Assembly: GCA_937958145.1 (NCBI GenBank)
Contig: CALGOE010000015.1
Coordinates: 1-8,617, forward strand
DNA length: 8,617 nucleotides
Origin: an uncultured Desulfobacca sp.
GTDB lineage: Bacteria; Desulfobacterota; Desulfobaccia; Desulfobaccales; Desulfobaccaceae
Direction: 5' to 3'
The stretch's first letter is position 1, and every line of letters starts with the position of its first letter. Made by a program: the position numbers and the translations under genes. The notes under the pieces are model-generated. The model saw nothing but the letters and a program-made list of their open reading frames with translations, had not been told where the DNA came from and did no database searches. Positions 5,346-8,617 of this stretch are shown here, piece by piece.

Positions 5346-6125
5346 ATGCCTTTCGTTCTCTCTACGGTTCAGGATCAGATCGGCACCCTGACTTTTAATA
5401 ACTATGAGAAACGCAATGCCCTGAGCCGGGCTCTCATCGCTGAGCTCATGGAAGCCATCAATGCCCTTCTGCTGGAGGAGGTCCGGGTGATCATCCTCCG
5501 GGCCCATCCCGGGGCCAAAGTCTGGTCGGCCGGCCATGATGTCACCGAGTTGGAGCGGCCGGGCCGGGACCCGTTGGGTTATTATGACCCCTTGGAACAG
5601 GCCATCCGCACTCTCCAGACCTGCCCCGTCCCGGTGCTGGCCCTGATTGAAGGCGGGGTCTGGGGCGGTGCCTGTGAATTGGCCTTTGTCTGCGACATTC
5701 TCATCGGCGCCCCCACCGCCTCCTTTACCATCACGCCGGCCAGGATCGGCATTCCCTATAACCCCTCGGGGATTTTGCACCTCATTAACCTGTGCGGCCT
5801 GGGCGCGGCCAAAGAAATGTTCTTCACCGCCCTGCCGGTGACGGCCGAAAGGGCCTTGCGTCTGGGTATTCTCAACCACCTGGTGCCTCATGCCGAGATC
5901 GACGCCTTCACTTACGACCTGGCCCGAACCATTACCCGCAATTCACCCCTGAGTATTTCGGTCATCAAAGAACAGATCCACATTCTCTCCAACGCCCTGC
6001 CGGTGAGCGCCGAAACCTTTGAGCGCATCCAGGGGCTGCGCCGTCTGGTCTGGGACAGCGAGGATTACCTTGAAGGCAAACAGGCCTTTCTGGAAAAAAG
6101 GCCCCCGGTCTTTCAGGGGAAATAG
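5346..6125 (+). CDS. scpB: Methylmalonyl-CoA decarboxylase (crotonase superfamily)
   Basis: A 259-residue enzyme predicted to decarboxylate methylmalonyl-CoA to propionyl-CoA, in the cytoplasm. It matches E. coli ScpB/YgfG (261 residues) by recall across its whole length, with shared blocks such as SAGHD, GRDPL-Y-DPL, EGxVWGGA-E, GILNH and SEDYxEG-xAFLEKR. H64 (SAGHD) and Y138 (GIPYN) match the E. coli catalytic H66 and Y140, which distinguishes it from ordinary enoyl-CoA hydratases that use two glutamates. The oxyanion-hole glycines lie in VWGGA (105-109). The ATG at 5346 follows AGAGGAG at good spacing; a longer start at 5277 has no such site. No mutase, epimerase or CoA-transferase gene is adjacent, unlike the E. 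coli sbm-argK-scpB-scpC operon, so its metabolic route here is inferred. The gene is probably monocistronic and is convergent with purA. Confidence 0.88.
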   Translation: MPFVLSTVQDQIGTLTFNNYEKRNALSRALIAELMEAINALLLEEVRVIILRAHPGAKVWSAGHDVTELERPGRDPLGYYDPLEQAIRTLQTCPVPVLALIEGGVWGGACELAFVCDILIGAPTASFTITPARIGIPYNPSGILHLINLCGLGAAKEMFFTALPVTAERALRLGILNHLVPHAEIDAFTYDLARTITRNSPLSISVIKEQIHILSNALPVSAETFERIQGLRRLVWDSEDYLEGKQAFLEKRPPVFQGK

Positions 6126-6262
6126 GGAGCAGGGTCTGGGGAAGATAAGCGGGTGGTGGCCAAGGGGCTGTTCGGGGCGGGGCTCCGGGTTACAGGGCCA
6201 GTCCTTGTTCCTTTAAGCAGTCGTTCAAATATCTTGGAGAGAGCGCCCCGGCAGAAGTGGGA

Positions 6263-6281
6263 GGCGGCCGCGCAGGCCGCC
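6263..6281. terminator. GC-rich hairpin between convergent scpB and purA
   Basis: Perfect stem GGCGGCC (6263-6269), loop GCGCA, GGCCGCC (6275-6281), 17 bp past the purA stop and about 140 bp past the scpB stop. There is no T-tract after it in either direction, so any termination would be Rho-assisted, or the hairpin acts as a 3' stabiliser. The rest of the 172-bp gap shows nothing recognisable. Confidence 0.4.
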
Positions 6282-6297
6282 CCCGTTTGGACAGGAT

Positions 6298-7593
6298 TTA
6301 GCCGGCGAAGGGGTTGGCCAGGGTGATGGTCTCTTCCCGGTCTGGCCCGACGGAAACGATCTGAATGGGGACGCCGGAGAGTTCCGTTATTTTTTGCAGG
6401 TAATTCTGGGCGGCCTGGGGCAGGTCGGCCAGGTTGCGGACCTGGGTAATATCCTCCTGCCAGCCGGGGAACTCCTCGTAGATGGGGGTACACTTCTCCA
6501 GGGCGGTCAGTGAGGCCGGCGGCACCGAAAGGCGTTTGCCGCCGCAATCATAGGCCACGCAGATCTTAAGGGGATTGAGGCCGGTGAGGACGTCCAGTTT
6601 GGTGATGGCCAGGCCAGTGAGGCCGTTGAGGCGGGCCGAATCCCGCAGGACCACCATATCCAGCCAGCCGGTGCGGCGTCTGCGGCCGGTGGTGGCGCCG
6701 AACTCAACGCCTTTGACCTGCATGTGTTCGCCGTCCACGTCCAGGGCCTCGGTCACAAACGGGCCGCCCCCCACCCGCGTGGTGTAGGCCTTGACAATGC
6801 CCACCACGTTGTGGAGTCGGTTGGGGCCGATGCCGGTGCCGGTGCAGGCCCCGCCAGCCACCGGATTGGAGGAAGTGACAAAGGGATAGGTGCCGTGGTC
6901 AATGTCCAGGTGCGTGCCCTGGGCCCCTTCAAAAAGGATGTTCTGGCCCTGGCGCATGATGTCGTCCAACACCAGGGAGATGTTCGTCACCAGGGGCCGC
7001 AGCTTTTCCCCATACTGCCGGTAGCGCGCCACAATGGGGCCGGCAGCCAAAGGTTCCTCGTCAAAAAATTTCTGCAGGAGAAAGTTTTTTTCCCGGACGT
7101 TGTGTTCTACCTTCGCCGACAAGGCCTCAGGGTCGATGAGGTCCACGGCCCGGATGCCGCAGCGGGCCACTTTATCTTCATAACAGGGTCCAATACCCCG
7201 ACCGGTGGTGCCGATCTTGCCGTCCCCTTTGGCCCGCTCCCGGGCCAGATCCAGGCGCTGATGGTACGGCATGATGATATGGGCCTTTTCACTGATCAGC
7301 AGATTATGCGGGCCGATGGCAATCCCCTGGGCCTCCAGTTTGGCTATCTCCTCCAAAAGCACTTCGGGATCCACCACCACCCCATTGCCGATCAGACAAA
7401 TCTTCCCGGCGTGGAGGATGCCGGAGGGGATCAGGTGGAAAATAAATTTCTTTCCCTTGACCACCAGGGTATGACCGGCGTTGTTGCCGCCCTGGTAGCG
7501 CACGACCACCGCCGCATGTTCGGTCAGCAGATCGACGATCTTGCCTTTCCCCTCATCGCCCCATTGCGTCCCCACAACTACCACATTGGCCAC
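6298..7593 (-). CDS. purA: Adenylosuccinate synthetase
   Basis: Catalyses GTP-dependent condensation of IMP with aspartate to adenylosuccinate, the first committed step from IMP to AMP. The 431-residue length is standard. The P-loop region GTQWGDEGKGK (8-18) contains catalytic D13, and H41 lies in GGNNAGHT, both at E. coli positions. Further signatures are GTTGRGIGP (about 128-136), the IMP-binding EGAQGTHLDIDHGTYP (222-237), TRVGGGPFVTE (272-282), GATTGRRRRTGWLD (299-312) and TKLDVLTGL. I chose the GTG at 7593 because a consensus GGAGGT lies 7 bp upstream and the product then starts MANVVVVGTQWGDEG as in the family. The upstream in-frame TTG at 7620 would add nine unconserved residues. A good promoter lies directly upstream, and the gene appears to be transcribed alone. 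Confidence 0.97.
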   Translation of the reverse strand: MANVVVVGTQWGDEGKGKIVDLLTEHAAVVVRYQGGNNAGHTLVVKGKKFIFHLIPSGILHAGKICLIGNGVVVDPEVLLEEIAKLEAQGIAIGPHNLLISEKAHIIMPYHQRLDLARERAKGDGKIGTTGRGIGPCYEDKVARCGIRAVDLIDPEALSAKVEHNVREKNFLLQKFFDEEPLAAGPIVARYRQYGEKLRPLVTNISLVLDDIMRQGQNILFEGAQGTHLDIDHGTYPFVTSSNPVAGGACTGTGIGPNRLHNVVGIVKAYTTRVGGGPFVTEALDVDGEHMQVKGVEFGATTGRRRRTGWLDMVVLRDSARLNGLTGLAITKLDVLTGLNPLKICVAYDCGGKRLSVPPASLTALEKCTPIYEEFPGWQEDITQVRNLADLPQAAQNYLQKITELSGVPIQIVSVGPDREETITLANPFAG

Positions 7594-7624
7594 GTTTGGC
7601 ACCTCCTTGTTCAAAACCAACTCT

Positions 7625-7652
7625 ATTTAAATCATTTCGGCGGCTTTGTCAA
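7625..7652 (-). promoter_or_regulatory. Promoter of purA
   Basis: On the minus strand a perfect -35 TTGACA (7647-7652) is followed after 16 bp by TTAAAT (7625-7630), 4 of 6 matches to TATAAT. Transcription would begin near 7618, leaving a leader of about 25 nt that carries the GGAGGT ribosome-binding site at 7601-7606. I see no purine-riboswitch-like structure in so short a leader. Confidence 0.65.
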
Positions 7653-7752
7653 CTCACCGTTTCGGGGCTGCTTTTTTCTTGGCAAACCTGAGCGTCCATG
7701 ATTAATTTTTCCTCAATCTGCCAGCCAAGGAAAAGTTTAACAGGAGAGAGCC

Positions 7753-8022
7753 ATGGGCCAATGTCAGTTCAGCTATAAGCTCAAAGAACCGGCCGCCGTC
7801 TTGTTGGCGCAGATCCGGCAATTAGCCGAGGAATATCGGGGGGAATTCCAGGGAAATGAGGAATCCGGGCAGATCCGGCTGACTCTGCTGATCGGCACGA
7901 TTGAGGGCGAATACAACGTGACCGGCGATCAACTGCTGTTGACCATTACCAAAAAACCCTTTCTGGTGGGCTGCGGGACCATTGATGCCACCATCAGGCA
8001 ATATCTGCCGGTCTTGGCCTGA
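7753..8022 (+). CDS. Small protein, resembles polyhydroxyalkanoate-system family proteins
   Basis: An 89-residue soluble protein with no signal peptide or membrane segment. It has an N-terminal amphipathic helix rich in Leu/Ala/Glu (about 13-30) followed by alternating strands, including QIRLTLLIGTIEGEYNV (40-56) and DQLLLTITKKPF (59-70), then a short helix ATIRQYLPVL. The pattern (helix, strand 'G-IEG---V-GD-L-L', Lys-rich strand, final helix) resembles the putative polyhydroxyalkanoic acid system proteins (PHA_gran_rgn). That match is by pattern memory only, and no PHA genes are nearby. The ATG at 7753 follows CAGGAGAGAG at good spacing. It is divergent from purA across 159 bp and convergent with the outer-membrane protein gene. 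Confidence 0.7.
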   Translation: MGQCQFSYKLKEPAAVLLAQIRQLAEEYRGEFQGNEESGQIRLTLLIGTIEGEYNVTGDQLLLTITKKPFLVGCGTIDATIRQYLPVLA

Positions 8023-8024
8023 AA

Positions 8025-8064
8025 GGCGTCGGCCCAGGGGCAATCATAGGTCGACGCCCTGGCC
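8025..8064. terminator. Alternative hairpins between convergent genes
   Basis: Directly after the small gene, stem A pairs GGCGTCG (8025-8031) with CGACGCC (8052-8058). Stem B pairs GGCCCAGGG (8031-8039, one bulged C) with CCCTGGCC (8057-8064). The two share bases and cannot form together. The minus-strand form of stem A is followed only by TTTC. A weak terminator or 3' stabiliser for one or both convergent transcripts is plausible. Confidence 0.35.
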
Positions 8065-8072
8065 AGCATCTC

Positions 8073-8617
8073 TTAAAAATGATAGCTTAGACCTAAGACG
8101 GCCTGGTGGCGGGTAAAATCAAACACGGCCTTGGGCGCCGTGGTCCCGGTGTTGGCAAAAAACAACTGCTGGGCCTCCAATTCTACGGCCCATTGCTGGC
8201 TGAGTTTATAAGCGACGAACATGCCGATATTTTTCGAGAACATATAGCGGACCCCGGCTTCCACCTCCAGGGAGAAATTCTTGGCCGAATCGGCTTCGCC
8301 ATACAGGACGACCAACCCCGGACCAAGCCCTACGTAGGGCTGCAAGCGGCCAAAGGGCACATCCGGGTCGGCCAGGAAGCCATAGCGGGCCACGAAATGG
8401 AAGGCCATGGTCCAGACCAGGAAGGATTGGCTGTTCACCCGCCCGACGGTGGTATTCAAAAGGGGAGGATGCAAGCGCACCGTCTGCGCCGGTTGCGTCT
8501 GCGTGCCGATACTGCCCTCGGCCTCGATGCCAAAAAAGGGCAGACTGTCGAAAAAATAGCCCACTTTCAGCCCCCCGGTGATCCCGGGATCGATCTTCAT
8601 CGCCGCGGCCTTCGTGC
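8073..8617 (-). CDS. Outer-membrane beta-barrel protein, C-terminal part (5' end outside window)
   Basis: At least 180 residues of a protein whose frame is still open at the right edge. An ATG at 8600 is in frame but has no ribosome-binding site in view and would leave no signal peptide, so the true start lies beyond the window. The sequence alternates amphipathic, aromatic-rich strands with polar turns: GGLKVGYFFD, FGIEAEGSIG, MAFHFVARYGF, LQPYVGLGPGLVVLYG, FSLEVEAGVRYMF, IGMFVAYKLSQQW, and the closing AVLGLSYHF. The last ends in the C-terminal Phe typical of BAM-assembled barrels. This is the OmpA-like/OMP_b-brl type of small eight-stranded barrel. The residues GVRYMFSKNIGMFVAYKLSQ (YxF-strand then Y-K) match that family by pattern. 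No substrate or function can be assigned. Confidence 0.8.
   Translation of the reverse strand, partial: TKAAAMKIDPGITGGLKVGYFFDSLPFFGIEAEGSIGTQTQPAQTVRLHPPLLNTTVGRVNSQSFLVWTMAFHFVARYGFLADPDVPFGRLQPYVGLGPGLVVLYGEADSAKNFSLEVEAGVRYMFSKNIGMFVAYKLSQQWAVELEAQQLFFANTGTTAPKAVFDFTRHQAVLGLSYHF

Noticed and set aside
5127..5891. 254-codon minus-strand frame opposite the scpB-like gene
   Set aside because: Its peptide is Gly/Gln/Arg-rich shadow sequence; the plus-strand frame has complete crotonase motifs.
6724..7701. 325-codon plus-strand frame opposite purA
   Set aside because: Antisense shadow of a fully conserved PurA.

Overview
The window is high-GC (by eye near 60%) bacterial chromosome with short intergenic gaps. 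It holds mostly housekeeping genes plus a few small accessory ones. The set (xerC-hslV-hslU cluster, stand-alone methylmalonyl-CoA decarboxylase, purA, small envelope proteins) and the style of the proteins suggest an anaerobic Desulfobacterota/'Deltaproteobacteria'-like organism. That assignment is inference; no rRNA or tRNA is present to fix it.

Layout. 1-230: a dense array of 7-bp tandem repeats lying directly after, and touching, the hslU stop codon. 228-3877 (minus strand, read right to left): xerC, hslV, a four-helix b-type cytochrome of the b561 type, then hslU. HslV (threonine peptidase) and HslU (AAA+ unfoldase) form the two-component HslVU protease. XerC is the tyrosine recombinase that resolves chromosome dimers. 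xerC-hslV-hslU is a common bacterial order, but here the cytochrome gene and about 150 bp of AT-rich DNA split hslV from hslU. A second heptamer tract (2931-2972) spans the xerC/hslV junction and provides both the xerC stop codon and part of the hslV ribosome-binding region.

3878-4223: a non-coding stretch with an AT-rich candidate xerC promoter, two GC-rich hairpins and a good bidirectional intrinsic terminator. 4224-5115 (minus): a 93-residue ABM-fold protein and a secreted META/HslJ-like protein. 5346-6125 (plus): scpB-like methylmalonyl-CoA decarboxylase with both family catalytic residues. 6298-7593 (minus): purA, starting at GTG behind a consensus Shine-Dalgarno and a TTGACA promoter. 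7753-8022 (plus): an 89-residue protein resembling the polyhydroxyalkanoate-granule-system small proteins. 8073-8617 (minus): the C-terminal part of an outer-membrane beta-barrel protein that runs off the window.

I see no CRISPR array, phage, transposase, toxin-antitoxin pair or defence system. The unusual material is (i) two heptanucleotide repeat tracts that meet gene ends in the hslVU operon, (ii) the cytochrome b gene inside hslVU with an anomalous AT-rich segment at the hslU 5' end, and (iii) an unusually long HslV propeptide. None of these amounts to a clear new system, but each can be checked.
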